Source of the DNA: a virus
Strand: one strand, 5' to 3'
DNA length: 64,000 nt
Virus record (IMG/VR): IMGVR_UViG_3300042374_001687
Span: 1-64,000 of that record
Part shown: positions 7,377 to 16,004 of the stretch, piece by piece
How positions within the stretch are numbered: position 1 is the first letter of the stretch
How the letters are laid out: every line of letters begins with the position of its first letter
The notes under the pieces: generated by a model
Database searches by the model: none
Seen by the model: only the letters and a program-made list of their open reading frames with translations
What the model was told of the DNA's origin: nothing
Program-made: the position numbers and the translations under genes

Positions 7377-9113
7377 ATGATCAGTTTTAAATTATGGATG
7401 GAAGCGGAGGAAGCGGAGAATGTCTATAATGTCCCCCAAGACAGAATGCCGGTCATCAACAAGCAACTTGAAAAGGTCAATAGGCGTGCGGCAAAACTTG
7501 GCTTGCCCCCCGTGAAACTAATAGAATTGGGCAGGTTCACCAAGGAGATAAAAAATCAGGACGGCAGGAAGTGGGACAGAGAATACTTGAGGCTGAGGGT
7601 GGATGGGGAAGCCCCTAAGGTCAAGGGGTGGACATTTGTGGCCAGAATAATGCATTCGGAGGGCGGGAACATAATAAACACCGCCCCGGGAATGAGTCCC
7701 CCTCCCGCGAAGTACAGAACGGCGGAGCCGAACTGCGAGCACTGCAAGATGAACAGACGCAGAAACGACACATTTGTCATGAGGAGCGAGCAAGGCGAAT
7801 ACAAACAGATAGGCAGAAATTGCCTTGCGGACTTTTTGGGCAGCGCAGATCCGGCGGAACAAATAGGCTTCTTCGGCGACTGGAATAGTGTCGTGCAGTC
7901 GCTAGGAGACGAAGACAGCGATTACTACGGTGGTGGTTCGGGATCCAGAACCATAGAGATAGTGTCGTACTTGACGGCGGCCTTGGCTGTTATCCGCAAG
8001 TTTGGATTCGTACCCAGATCCAAGTCTGAAGATCTGGGCAAGCCGGCCACTTCTTATATTCTGGATTCTATTTTCTTTGGAATGAGCAAGGATGATCAAA
8101 AGCTGAGGGACGAGGTGCGGGCCGTCAAGAAGCCCGACGACGAGGACAAGGCTAGGGAGATTTTGGACTGGGCGAAGTCGCAGAAGAACCAAGAGGATGT
8201 GAGCGACTACTTGTGGAACATAAGCGCGGCGGCCGAGAGGATCGTGGTTGACAGCAAGACGGCGGGTCTTGTCGCCAGCATTCCGGCCGCCTACCAGAGA
8301 GCCATGGACAAGAAGGTAGAAAAAGAGAAGGTTGAAAAGGAAGCAGAATCCGCTCCCGAAGTGACGCTTAAGCCTAAGGATAAATTTGAAGGGGTCTTGA
8401 CCGTGATTAAGACCCCCAGGTGGAGCAACGACTACGGCCTCACGGTCTTGCACATAATGCAAGACGAGCATGGTAGACTTTACAAATGGAAGGCGTCCAA
8501 CGAAGACATACCGGTCGGATCCAAAGTGCATATCAAAGGAACGGTGAAGGCTGTAGGTCCGGACAGCTATGCGGGTGGAAAGATCACGGTGGAGCTGACC
8601 AGGTGCAAGGTTGTCAAAATGCACATGGGCAAGGAGCATCAGGCAATAATTGATCAGAAACAAGGGCTCATTGACGCTTTTGAATCCATAGTGGGATCAG
8701 ACTTGCCCGCCATTACGACAAGTGGGCAGCCGGTTTCTCCGTACCATGTTAGAGAGCACATATTTGGAGATATGCTGCGAGAGAAACTTGCTGCGGCCGG
8801 GGTCAAATACGAGGAATGGAGAGCTTTGGTTTCTTCGTGGGATGTTATGTTTTTGTCTAAAGATCAAAACTTTGAAAGAACCAACTCTGCAGAAGATTTG
8901 ATAAGAAAAATAAAAGCTTCAAAGGACGCTCCTGAGGCCGATGTCGCGGTCAAGGGACTCCAGATATTTGCAAGCATGGTCCAAGCTAACCAACAAGCCC
9001 AAGAAATAATCAAAAAACTTGAGGGGATATACAAGGTAGAGGGTGATTATTCTGGAAGGGTTGTGCATAGAGAATCCTTCTTGGGGTGGGTGGCAAAGAG
9101 AGAGTTAATTTAA
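7377..9113 (+). CDS. Zinc-ribbon and OB-fold protein with capsid-targeting-like N-terminus
   Basis: 578 aa from ATG 7377; an earlier in-frame start at 7347 lacks a ribosome site, while 7377 has GGAGG just upstream. The N-terminus MISFKLWMEAEE fits the shared tag. Residues about 118-155 hold NCEHCKMNRRRNDTFV then QIGRNCLADFLG, a Cys cluster seen in uncharacterised phage and plasmid proteins that I take as zinc-binding. A Lys/Glu linker (about 310-330) leads to an OB-like segment (about 335-415) with FEGVLTVIKTP and VHIKGTVKAVG. Inference: a nucleic-acid-binding protein carried in the head. Exact function unknown. Confidence 0.6.
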   Translation: MISFKLWMEAEEAENVYNVPQDRMPVINKQLEKVNRRAAKLGLPPVKLIELGRFTKEIKNQDGRKWDREYLRLRVDGEAPKVKGWTFVARIMHSEGGNIINTAPGMSPPPAKYRTAEPNCEHCKMNRRRNDTFVMRSEQGEYKQIGRNCLADFLGSADPAEQIGFFGDWNSVVQSLGDEDSDYYGGGSGSRTIEIVSYLTAALAVIRKFGFVPRSKSEDLGKPATSYILDSIFFGMSKDDQKLRDEVRAVKKPDDEDKAREILDWAKSQKNQEDVSDYLWNISAAAERIVVDSKTAGLVASIPAAYQRAMDKKVEKEKVEKEAESAPEVTLKPKDKFEGVLTVIKTPRWSNDYGLTVLHIMQDEHGRLYKWKASNEDIPVGSKVHIKGTVKAVGPDSYAGGKITVELTRCKVVKMHMGKEHQAIIDQKQGLIDAFESIVGSDLPAITTSGQPVSPYHVREHIFGDMLREKLAAAGVKYEEWRALVSSWDVMFLSKDQNFERTNSAEDLIRKIKASKDAPEADVAVKGLQIFASMVQANQQAQEIIKKLEGIYKVEGDYSGRVVHRESFLGWVAKRELI

Positions 9114-9142
9114 GTTTATTTGGCATCTATCTAAATAGTCCT

Positions 9143-10018
9143 ATGCAAAGGTTTCACGAGTTCGCCAAGGACAAGTCAAAAAAGAAGGTGGTTCTGGTTG
9201 TTGGGTCGGCCAGAAATTCCGATTGCTGTCCAAATGAGAAAAGCAAGACCCACAAGTTGGCGGATAAGATCCGTGCGGAATTTTCCGAACTAGTTAATTT
9301 TGAGGTTGTAGATCTTTCCGTCAAGTGCGACGGGGTTAATGTCCAACCTTGCAAGGGCTGCGTCAGCACATCTAACATGCACTGTAGGTGGCCGTGCGAT
9401 TGTTATGGAAAGCAGAGCGATCCGAAGGATTTGATGCACAAGGAGGATGTGTACCGAAAACTGGAGGCTTGCGACGGTTTTTTTGTATTAACTCCTATAA
9501 ACTGGAGTTCGTGCTCTAGCGTGGTCAAGAGTTTCTTTGACAGGCTTGTGTGCGCCAACCTAACAATCACTGCAAATGAGGCCGTGGAGATATTCGGCAA
9601 GGATCACATAAAGGACTCCAAGGCGACTAGGGAGGCGGAAAAATCCGGAAAATACAACGAAATGCTTAGGAATCATCTGGAGGGGAAGGTCGCGGGTTTC
9701 TTCGCTCATGGCAACGATGGAGGGGCGGATTATATTGAATTTGCCAAGAAGAAGACAAAGGCCTTGCCGGTCATCCCAGAAAGCATGAAGGAATATGAGA
9801 AGTCACATGGCAAGGAGGATTCTAGCAAGGTTCTTGACCCTCTTGTAAGGCAATGCGTTTATTCCGGAATAAGGGTTCCCGACGATTGTGTAAGGGTCGT
9901 CACATATGGATTCGGCATTTCTTACGGTGATTCAAACGATTTGTTTGAAAAGGAAGCGAAGCTTAAAAAAGATGCCACAGAAGTATTTGAATCTTTTTTG
10001 GGGCATTTGAGCTATTAG
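9143..10018 (+). CDS. NAD(P)H/FMN flavodoxin-fold oxidoreductase
   Basis: 291 aa from ATG 9143. VVLVVGSARNSD near residue 15 and PINWSSCSSVVKSFFDRL near residue 120 match the FMN_red/flavodoxin fold of NADPH-dependent FMN reductases and iron-sulphur flavoproteins. Between them CKGCVSTSNMHCRWPCDCYG gives a Cys-rich stretch that could ligate Fe-S. The N-terminus MQRFHEFAKDK is a weaker match to the shared tag (F4, F7). An upstream TAAATA sits 5 bases before the ATG. Possible role: redox protection or an injected reductase. The family is likely; the role is inferred. Confidence 0.7.
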   Translation: MQRFHEFAKDKSKKKVVLVVGSARNSDCCPNEKSKTHKLADKIRAEFSELVNFEVVDLSVKCDGVNVQPCKGCVSTSNMHCRWPCDCYGKQSDPKDLMHKEDVYRKLEACDGFFVLTPINWSSCSSVVKSFFDRLVCANLTITANEAVEIFGKDHIKDSKATREAEKSGKYNEMLRNHLEGKVAGFFAHGNDGGADYIEFAKKKTKALPVIPESMKEYEKSHGKEDSSKVLDPLVRQCVYSGIRVPDDCVRVVTYGFGISYGDSNDLFEKEAKLKKDATEVFESFLGHLSY

Positions 10019-10084
10019 AATCATTCTGGGTCTGTTTTTAGATCATAATGTCATTATAACCTGAGCACCACGAGGCCAAGCGCA

Positions 10085-10591
10085 ATGGACATCGTTGAAT
10101 TCTATAGAAAAAACAGCGTTGAAAAACAGTTTGATGAAGAGTTTTATTTATCACAAAACAATGATTTAAATAAATTCTACCAGCCATATTGCAAAAACAA
10201 TAAAATTACAGAAAGACAGAGGCTTTTTTATCATTATGTCTTTTTTGGCAAGAAAAATGGAATGTTTAAAAACAAGGATGAGAAAAAAAGGCACAGAGAA
10301 GAAAGGCTGGCTTCTCGTAAAAGACTAAGGGGCAGAGACGAGGAAATAGACCTAAGAGGTCTAGAAAAATATATCATTGAGGAAAATATGGACGGATATG
10401 TGGCTGATCACAATAAGCACTATTTCATAAACCGATATGCTCATAAGGTACTTGAATCAATGTCTCAAGAAGATAAAGAAAATTATATCATAAATAAGAT
10501 AACTAAATCTTTTGAAGACATGAACAATATTGAAGTGCAAGAAAAAATAAGTGAAAAATACCCCGAAATAATAATGGAAGAGATAGATTGA
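10085..10591 (+). CDS. Protein with glycosyltransferase-associated FYL...HY module
   Basis: 168 aa and AT-rich. Residues about 17-60 contain FDEEFYLSQNNDL, ITERQRLFYHYVFFGKK and F-x-N-K, homologous in pattern to residues 115-165 of the protein at 4421. The rest is charged and helical with no motif I recognise. First gene of a five-gene plus-strand AT-rich cluster. Probably helps or anchors the sugar-modifying enzymes that follow; function inferred from context. Confidence 0.5.
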   Translation: MDIVEFYRKNSVEKQFDEEFYLSQNNDLNKFYQPYCKNNKITERQRLFYHYVFFGKKNGMFKNKDEKKRHREERLASRKRLRGRDEEIDLRGLEKYIIEENMDGYVADHNKHYFINRYAHKVLESMSQEDKENYIINKITKSFEDMNNIEVQEKISEKYPEIIMEEID

Positions 10592-10788
10592 ACGCAGATT
10601 CTGTTGAGCAATATAGGGAAAAACTTGAAGATGTTAATTTTTTTGTATTAGAAACCCAAATGCAATTGTGCATCAATCCTTATTTTTTTGAATTGATCAA
10701 AAATCCATACGACAAAGAATCATATGTTTTACAAAAAGACGAGATAATCTCAGAGTTGATAAAATTGCATGAAGAAAATGCACAATAA
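10588..10788 (+). CDS. Small uncharacterised protein in the glycan island
   Basis: 66 aa, TTG start overlapping the previous stop (TTGA), with GGAAGAG upstream. It overlaps the next gene by 20 bases. Acidic and helical; no family recognised. The tight overlaps support a real gene. Confidence 0.5.
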   Translation: MNADSVEQYREKLEDVNFFVLETQMQLCINPYFFELIKNPYDKESYVLQKDEIISELIKLHEENAQ

Positions 10789-11698
10789 ATTTGCTTTTTT
10801 TGGTGCGTCTGTAACTAAACAAAAAAAATCGTACGCCGATTTTTTGATGGAAATGATCCAAGAAAATGAATACGGCAAGTTCGGATATGGATCAATGCAT
10901 TTATCTGATGCGGGCGTTTGTTTCATAGATCATGTTGTAAGCTACAATCCCGATGTTTGCTTCATAGACTGGTTCTCAACTTCTAAGACCAATTACGGTG
11001 ATGGAATATCCGTATATCTTGATTGCTTGGTGCTCAAGCTTTTAGAAAATAACATAAAGCCTGTCTTTTTATTGTTTCCGATATCGGAGATGCTCGCACC
11101 CAGAGTTGAAATGTATGATACTGTTAGAAAATATGCATTAAAGTACGCCATTCAATGTTTGGATATAAACGAAAAGAGCAAAAAAGAAGAAATTGATATT
11201 TCAACAATAATTAAAGACTATGTTCACACTACTGATTTTGGGGGCTATTATTACGCATCCAAGATACTTGAACTTTTAGGAGAAGATTTTTTTAACAAAA
11301 AAGATGCAGTTTCCAATTGTGTCCGACCCGAAAAAAACAAGTACTATGGAATACTAAAAAAAGAAATGAATATAGAGGTAAAAAAATTCATTAATTTTTT
11401 AGTTGAGGACGAATTGATAGGAATATATCAAACAATTGGGCCTTATTCTAACAATGTCAATATATTTAAAGAAGGTAAACTCATACAGAAATGTCCAATA
11501 TGGGATTGTTGGTGCCATTACGAAAGAGATACATTCAAATTGTGCATAAAAGAGCCCGGTCGTTATTTTATAGAACTAGCAAATGACATTGACAAGTCAG
11601 CATGCAAGGTTCAAAAAAATTGGGGGGATTTTGTCAATGCGTTGAATTTGAAGGATGCTTTTTACACATCTAATTTTTTGGTTGAAGATTATGAATAG
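10769..11698 (+). CDS. SGNH/GDSL-type hydrolase
   Basis: 309 aa. FAFFGASVTKQ near residue 8 is the block I serine region (G-x-S) of SGNH hydrolases; VCFIDWFSTS, near residue 70, and VHTTDFGGYYYAS, near residue 150, fit the later blocks including the C-terminal Asp/His pair. A second domain follows from about residue 200 and may be a beta-sandwich. SGNH enzymes in glycan clusters act as sugar O-acetyl esterases or transferases. Met4 (10778) is an alternative start. Confidence 0.6.
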   Translation: MKKMHNKFAFFGASVTKQKKSYADFLMEMIQENEYGKFGYGSMHLSDAGVCFIDHVVSYNPDVCFIDWFSTSKTNYGDGISVYLDCLVLKLLENNIKPVFLLFPISEMLAPRVEMYDTVRKYALKYAIQCLDINEKSKKEEIDISTIIKDYVHTTDFGGYYYASKILELLGEDFFNKKDAVSNCVRPEKNKYYGILKKEMNIEVKKFINFLVEDELIGIYQTIGPYSNNVNIFKEGKLIQKCPIWDCWCHYERDTFKLCIKEPGRYFIELANDIDKSACKVQKNWGDFVNALNLKDAFYTSNFLVEDYE

Positions 11699-12473
11699 TA
11701 AAAGCGGCAACATACTTAAAATCAAGTGCCCAGACGGTTTTGCAAACCAGTTAAGATTGTCTTTGGCTGCAAACTTGCTCGTTGAAAAGAAGATGGCCGA
11801 TGAGGCGGTTCAAGAATGGGTCTTGAACAACCACAATATCGTTGATTTTTTGAAGTTTTTCCATCCTCTTCCAAATGTAAGATTCTCAAAATTGATGGAC
11901 GAGGAAGATCTGATAGCGACCCAGTCTTTTGAGTACATGACCAGGCAACTAGATGTTACTTCAATTGTAGATTTGTTCAATGAGGCGTATGGACACTTAA
12001 GGTTGAAAAATGATTACAAAGTGATAATTCAATCTTTTATAGACAAATTTGAAATTGGGAATTGCATAGGCCTACATTTAAGAACTGGGTGCAAGACGGC
12101 CTTGCTTTTCTCGGAAAATGGAAAGGGAAGAAGCAGGCCAATTCCTCATGGTGCAATAATAAAGTTTTTAACGACCAACGATAAGAAAATTTTTTTGGCA
12201 ACAGATAACGCAGAAACACAAGATAAATTTTTCAATGTCTTCAAGGAAAGAATAGTTTTTTTTGAAAAAATCAAGGAGGGAAAGGAAAAATTTGAAGGTA
12301 CTTATGATGAAAAAAAGGTCGTCAGATTCGCCGGAGACATGCACACTATAGCGGATTTTTATATCCTACAGAACTGCCGGTATTTTATAGGATCTAACGA
12401 AAGCTCCTTTTCGTTGATGATAAATTACATACGGAACAATGAATCGGACTATAAAATTGATGGAGTTTTATGA
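11691..12473 (+). CDS. Fucosyltransferase-like glycosyltransferase (GT-B, GT11/GT23 type)
   Basis: 260 aa from ATG 11691, which overlaps the previous stop by 8 bases. KCPDGFANQLRLSLAANLL near the N-terminus matches the G-x-x-N-Q-x-x-x opening of GT11/GT23/O-fucosyltransferases; IGLHLRTGC is the H-x-R-x-G donor-binding motif, then FLATDN, and FIGSNESSFSLMINYIR as the C-terminal block. Probable reaction: fucose or related sugar transfer from a GDP-sugar. It overlaps the next gene by 4 bases (ATGA). Confidence 0.65.
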   Translation: MNSKSGNILKIKCPDGFANQLRLSLAANLLVEKKMADEAVQEWVLNNHNIVDFLKFFHPLPNVRFSKLMDEEDLIATQSFEYMTRQLDVTSIVDLFNEAYGHLRLKNDYKVIIQSFIDKFEIGNCIGLHLRTGCKTALLFSENGKGRSRPIPHGAIIKFLTTNDKKIFLATDNAETQDKFFNVFKERIVFFEKIKEGKEKFEGTYDEKKVVRFAGDMHTIADFYILQNCRYFIGSNESSFSLMINYIRNNESDYKIDGVL

Positions 12474-13231
12474 ATATTTTTTTCTGCATAGTTAATAACG
12501 GATACAAATATTTTGCTCTTAATTTCCATAAAAGATGGCTTCAACTAGATATAGAAAAAAAATTAGTTTTTATTTGCACCGATGAAATTTGCTATGAGGA
12601 ATTGAAAAAAGAAGGTGCCGAGTGTAATCTTGTTCAAAACAAAAATTTGTCAACTAGTTTTCACGGATGGACAACGAAAGAATACAAGAAAATAGTTTTC
12701 AACAAATTATTTTTGACCAAAAATTTCATTGAGAATCATCATAAAGATTATCCTTTTATTACTTATGTTGATACCGATATGTGGGTCAATTATGACTTTA
12801 CCAAAGATTTGGATGTTGTACTGTGCAAGAGCAATTTTGATATTATATTTCAAGATGGAGAAGATTACCTTGAAAATATTGATGACTGCTCCGTCTTAAG
12901 TTCTGACGGGTCAATAAGCAAGGTGAGGAATTGCATCAACTATTGCACAGGATTTATGGTGTTCAAAAGCAGAGAAAAAGACAAAATTTTTAATCTGCTA
13001 TCTTATGACAAAGAAGATATTGAAAAAAATATTGGAAATCAAATTTACATAAATAAAAAAATAGCTGAATTGAATATGAATGTGTGTTCTTTGCCTAAAA
13101 AAATTATGCCGAACTTTTCAACTTCTTTTTACTACAAGAATCTAGAAAGATACTGGATGTTGCATTATACTTATATTGTGGGAAAAGAGAAGATATATTA
13201 CATGAATAAAAATTCTCATTGGATTATTTGA
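12470..13231 (+). CDS. DXD glycosyltransferase (nucleotide-diphospho-sugar transferase)
   Basis: 253 aa. FITYVDTDMWVNYD gives the Asp101-x-Asp103 metal/sugar-nucleotide site; NYCTGFMVFKS near residue 160 fits the acceptor block of GT77-like transferases. No membrane segment. Last gene of the AT-rich cluster; its stop overlaps the convergent carboxypeptidase gene by 8 bases. Confidence 0.7.
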   Translation: MNIFFCIVNNGYKYFALNFHKRWLQLDIEKKLVFICTDEICYEELKKEGAECNLVQNKNLSTSFHGWTTKEYKKIVFNKLFLTKNFIENHHKDYPFITYVDTDMWVNYDFTKDLDVVLCKSNFDIIFQDGEDYLENIDDCSVLSSDGSISKVRNCINYCTGFMVFKSREKDKIFNLLSYDKEDIEKNIGNQIYINKKIAELNMNVCSLPKKIMPNFSTSFYYKNLERYWMLHYTYIVGKEKIYYMNKNSHWII

Positions 13232-14144
13232 TCTTTACCTCAGTAGACTCCTTGACAAACAATAGAAATGCCTTAAATGTTCTTTCAAATTCTCTGGTAG
13301 TCTCTAAGAGTGTGGGTTTTCTCTGGTGTGTGCCGAATTCGGCGACCATTGCGAATGCCCCGTTTCGGTGATACCAGTCTATCTCCGTTCCGTATATGGG
13401 CCTGTTGTACAACTCGGAGGCCTTTTTCAAGTCGTAATTGGACAGGGCACACATCTGTGATGAGATCCTTTCGTATTCCGCAACGTTAGGATTGTCTTTT
13501 TTGCTATCTCCCCAAGGAATGAGATAGACGCGACCAAATGTATGCCCCGCCAAAACACTGTCCGGCTTTATCTTCAAGAATAGGTTCTTGAGGTTTTCAA
13601 CCGGTGATACGGAAATTTTTTCGGGGTTTTTGAGCGTGGGGAAGTCCCTGTTGGGATCTTTTCCTTCCACCCTCCTGCTGTCCGGGTAGCTGTCAGGCGA
13701 CACGACAGGAACGAAGTATATCGTTCTGCTGTTAACAAGTTCGGTGATGGCCTCGTCCTCTCCATAGGCGGACAAAAGCTTCCCTGCATAGGCCATCACC
13801 GTGCTCGTAGAAAGAGGCTCGTTGCCGTGTATGCACGCGGTCACCAGAACCGTCTTGTCGCTCGGTGCCAGTTTGTTTCCTATTTTTAAGTAATATTGCT
13901 TGAGGCCGTCGGAGGTCTTGCCGTAGGACGACACCTCTGCGAGTTCGGGAGCGGCTGACTCCCATTCCTTGATCGTAGATAATATCTCGTCGTAGGTCTG
14001 ATGGGCGTATAGGTGCCGCTCTATTGCCGGGCAAGCCGGAATCTTCGGGGCCGGGTCTTCCTTGACATCAGCCCTCTGGACTGTCCTATAGAGCAGCACC
14101 AGCACCAGGCATAAAGCCATGGCACAAACAACGCCTTTTAACAT
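13224..14144 (-). CDS. Membrane-anchored M14-family zinc carboxypeptidase
   Basis: 306 aa. A hydrophobic anchor (residues 4-20) precedes the peptidase domain. Zinc ligands: His106 and Glu109 in CIHGNEP and His201 in AGHTFGR; catalytic Glu269 lies in VAEFGTH; DPNRDFP gives the Arg/Asn substrate site. A ribosome site AGGAGG precedes the ATG. Likely acts outside the cytoplasmic membrane on peptides or cell-wall stem peptides. Last gene of a minus-strand set of exported proteins. Confidence 0.85.
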   Translation of the reverse strand: MLKGVVCAMALCLVLVLLYRTVQRADVKEDPAPKIPACPAIERHLYAHQTYDEILSTIKEWESAAPELAEVSSYGKTSDGLKQYYLKIGNKLAPSDKTVLVTACIHGNEPLSTSTVMAYAGKLLSAYGEDEAITELVNSRTIYFVPVVSPDSYPDSRRVEGKDPNRDFPTLKNPEKISVSPVENLKNLFLKIKPDSVLAGHTFGRVYLIPWGDSKKDNPNVAEYERISSQMCALSNYDLKKASELYNRPIYGTEIDWYHRNGAFAMVAEFGTHQRKPTLLETTREFERTFKAFLLFVKESTEVKIK

Positions 14145-14167
14145 AGACCTCCTTGTCTATCCGTCAA

Positions 14168-14392
14168 TTAATATCTGTTGATAGCGAGCAGACCGCAAAG
14201 GACTGCAAATCCTCCTATTAGCGACACAGGAAACGGCGCGACGCAGCACCAGTATCCTCCCCAAAATATTGCGAATACAGCGATAACAGCCCCGAGGTTT
14301 CTAAAATTCATAGCCATCAGCATCATTGCCAGAGGCCCAGAAAGTAAAACCGAACACAACATAATCGTCACTATCAAAGCCAAACTTGCCAT
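14168..14392 (-). CDS. Small multi-pass membrane protein
   Basis: 74 aa, almost wholly hydrophobic, with two to three membrane spans (about 3-25, 30-50, 54-70). AGGAGG lies just before the ATG. Between the CAP and carboxypeptidase genes with gaps of 11-23 bases, so co-transcribed. Size and shape would allow a holin-like role, but there is no motif to prove it. Confidence 0.6.
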   Translation of the reverse strand: MASLALIVTIMLCSVLLSGPLAMMLMAMNFRNLGAVIAVFAIFWGGYWCCVAPFPVSLIGGFAVLCGLLAINRY

Positions 14393-14403
14393 AATCCTCC
14401 TGA

Positions 14404-14898
14404 TCAGTCAGAGAAAACGACGCACCAATAGTTTCTATTGTTCTTATCCTTAGCCACGCCGATTCCGACCTTTTTGTATTTTGACCCTAGTATGTTCCAT
14501 CTGTGGCCTGTGCTCTTCATCCAAGCCTTGACCACACTAATTCCGTCTTCTTGACCGCAGGCTATGTTTTCTCCAACGAAGCTTGCGTCTTCATTGACCT
14601 TTTGAAGGTTTGACATGCTAGAGTGATTGAGCGAGTTGCTCTTCGCCATTTTTTCGGCGTGTTTCTGTGCGTACTCACACAAGTCTTTGTCCAGCTCCAA
14701 GCCTTGATATCCCTTGGACTTTCTCTCTTTGTTGTGAAGATCCAAAAGTTCTTTTTGTATGTCGCTGAACTTGTCCTGTCCAATTTGAGCCTTTGGACTA
14801 GACGGTTGGCCAATAGGCCCATTCGCCTTTTCATGATGCCTTACGGCCAGAAACAGTAGGAACACGCACCAAAAGAACAGAACTGTTATTTTTTTCAT
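14404..14898 (-). CDS. Exported CAP (SCP/PR1) domain protein
   Basis: 164 aa from ATG 14898 (GGAG 8 bases upstream; an earlier frame start at 14928 has none). Signal peptide or anchor at residues 2-20, a Pro/Gly linker, then the CAP domain: LLDLHNKERKSKG, YAQKHAEKMAKS, LNHSS, VGENIACG, MKSTGHRWNIL and YWCVVFSD. The His and Glu positions of the CAP cavity are present. Bacterial CAP proteins are exported; their role in a phage is unknown. Confidence 0.85.
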   Translation of the reverse strand: MKKITVLFFWCVFLLFLAVRHHEKANGPIGQPSSPKAQIGQDKFSDIQKELLDLHNKERKSKGYQGLELDKDLCEYAQKHAEKMAKSNSLNHSSMSNLQKVNEDASFVGENIACGQEDGISVVKAWMKSTGHRWNILGSKYKKVGIGVAKDKNNRNYWCVVFSD

Positions 14899-14928
14899 TT
14901 TTTGGACTCCTTTCCAAATTTTTGACAT

Positions 14929-15315
14929 TTATTTTTTATGCTTTTCTAGCCATCCTCCATAATCTTGCCTTGTATAACCCGACTTCCTGGCTATTTCCTT
15001 TCTGTTGAACAGCACCACGGAAGTGGGAAGCGTCTTGAACAAGTATTTTTTCTTCAGATCCGGCCTTTGATCTACATCGACCAAGCAGACGATATATTCG
15101 TCAACTTGAAGCATGTCAATTTCGTTCTTGAGCACTTGGCAGTAACGGCACCATTCGGCACCAAAAACGACCAGGATCTTTTTGCCCTCTATTTCAACGG
15201 CTTGTTCGTAGTCGTTAACATACGAAACTCCGGAAGTGTATTCTTGGGCATTGGCTGAGAGGGTTGCAGTCAGCAGCACAAAGACAGCTAATGCATTAAT
15301 TATCTTCCTTGTCAT
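14929..15315 (-). CDS. Exported thioredoxin-like protein
   Basis: 128 aa from ATG 15315, with AGGAGG directly upstream; the longer frame would need TTG. Cleavable signal peptide ending near ANA-QE (residue 24), then a thioredoxin fold with the redox motif WCRYC and cis-Pro region TLPTSV. Probably assists disulphide formation or reduction of the exported proteins encoded next (CAP, carboxypeptidase). Confidence 0.85.
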   Translation of the reverse strand: MTRKIINALAVFVLLTATLSANAQEYTSGVSYVNDYEQAVEIEGKKILVVFGAEWCRYCQVLKNEIDMLQVDEYIVCLVDVDQRPDLKKKYLFKTLPTSVVLFNRKEIARKSGYTRQDYGGWLEKHKK

Positions 15316-15341
15316 ATGCCTCCTGTGCAATCCATGCCTAC

Positions 15342-15350
15342 ATTTATATA
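15342..15350 (-). promoter_or_regulatory. TATATAAAT promoter-like box upstream of the exported-protein operon
   Basis: CCTATATAAATG on the minus strand, 26 bases before the thioredoxin-like ATG, which has its own AGGAGG. It resembles the T4 late promoter core TATAAATA. Probable promoter for 15315-13224. Confidence 0.45.
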
Positions 15351-15400
15351 GGAGAGGCTAAACTCGTTTGACCGTTTATTATTTCCAAGTGCACGAGCGA

Positions 15401-15988
15401 TCAGGATCGACCCAATTTTCTGGGTCTTATTCCGTGCGAAAGTCTTATTTTATCCAGGCCGTCGTTCAAAGATCTCCATGCTGTTGCTGAGGAGATTCCG
15501 AGTTCGTAACCTATGGCTCTGACCGACTTGCCTTGCGAGCACATTCCTATGATTTTTCTTTCTTGGCTAGTCAGTATCTTCTCGGCCCTCTTCATCAAGG
15601 AAGATAATGAACTTTCGCTACCCAACGACTTTAAGACCTTCACGCATGAAAGATTTTTTTTGGCCTTGCGTTTCTTGGCATGAAGTCCGGAAAGGCTGTC
15701 GTGCACTGATCGCTTGAAGAATTTCCCCGCCGAATAGGACGAAACATGGTCGCCGTCAAGCGTTTTTTCAATTGAGGATCGGATGGCCTCTTCCACATCG
15801 TCATATTGGGCTTTTGGGAACTTTTCATAGAAATGCTTGGTGTATTTTTCTTTGAGTTTACCCAGCAGATCTAGCAGTTCTTTCTTCGTCGGCCTTGACT
15901 TGGCTTCTTGTGTTGTAGATTCAGATAGCACGCCGGATTCTTCCAGACGGGCTAGTTCTCTCATTATGAAATACCTTGCAAAGCTCAT
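15401..15988 (-). CDS. Sigma-70-like transcription factor with C-terminal helix-turn-helix
   Basis: About 195 aa from ATG 15988 (or 188 aa from ATG 15967). The last 60 residues contain LTSQERKIIGMCSQGKSVRAIGYELGISSATAWRSL, the region-4 type helix-turn-helix of sigma factors and LuxR-like regulators. Residues about 50-130 are helical, with YSAGKFFKRSVHDSL recalling region 2/3. A TATATAAAT box ends 2 bases before ATG 15988, so if it is a promoter the transcript start lies near 15982 and 15967 becomes the better start. N-terminus MSFARYFIMRE weakly resembles the shared tag. Likely directs host RNA polymerase to phage promoters. Confidence 0.65.
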   Translation of the reverse strand: MSFARYFIMRELARLEESGVLSESTTQEAKSRPTKKELLDLLGKLKEKYTKHFYEKFPKAQYDDVEEAIRSSIEKTLDGDHVSSYSAGKFFKRSVHDSLSGLHAKKRKAKKNLSCVKVLKSLGSESSLSSLMKRAEKILTSQERKIIGMCSQGKSVRAIGYELGISSATAWRSLNDGLDKIRLSHGIRPRKLGRS

Positions 15989-15990
15989 GA

Positions 15991-15999
15991 ATTTATATA
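15991..15999 (-). promoter_or_regulatory. TATATAAAT box at the sigma-like gene
   Basis: TATATAAAT followed by TC and ATG on the minus strand. Close match to the box at 15342-15350, suggesting the factor may control its own promoter. Confidence 0.35.
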
Positions 16000-16004
16000 C
16001 ATAG

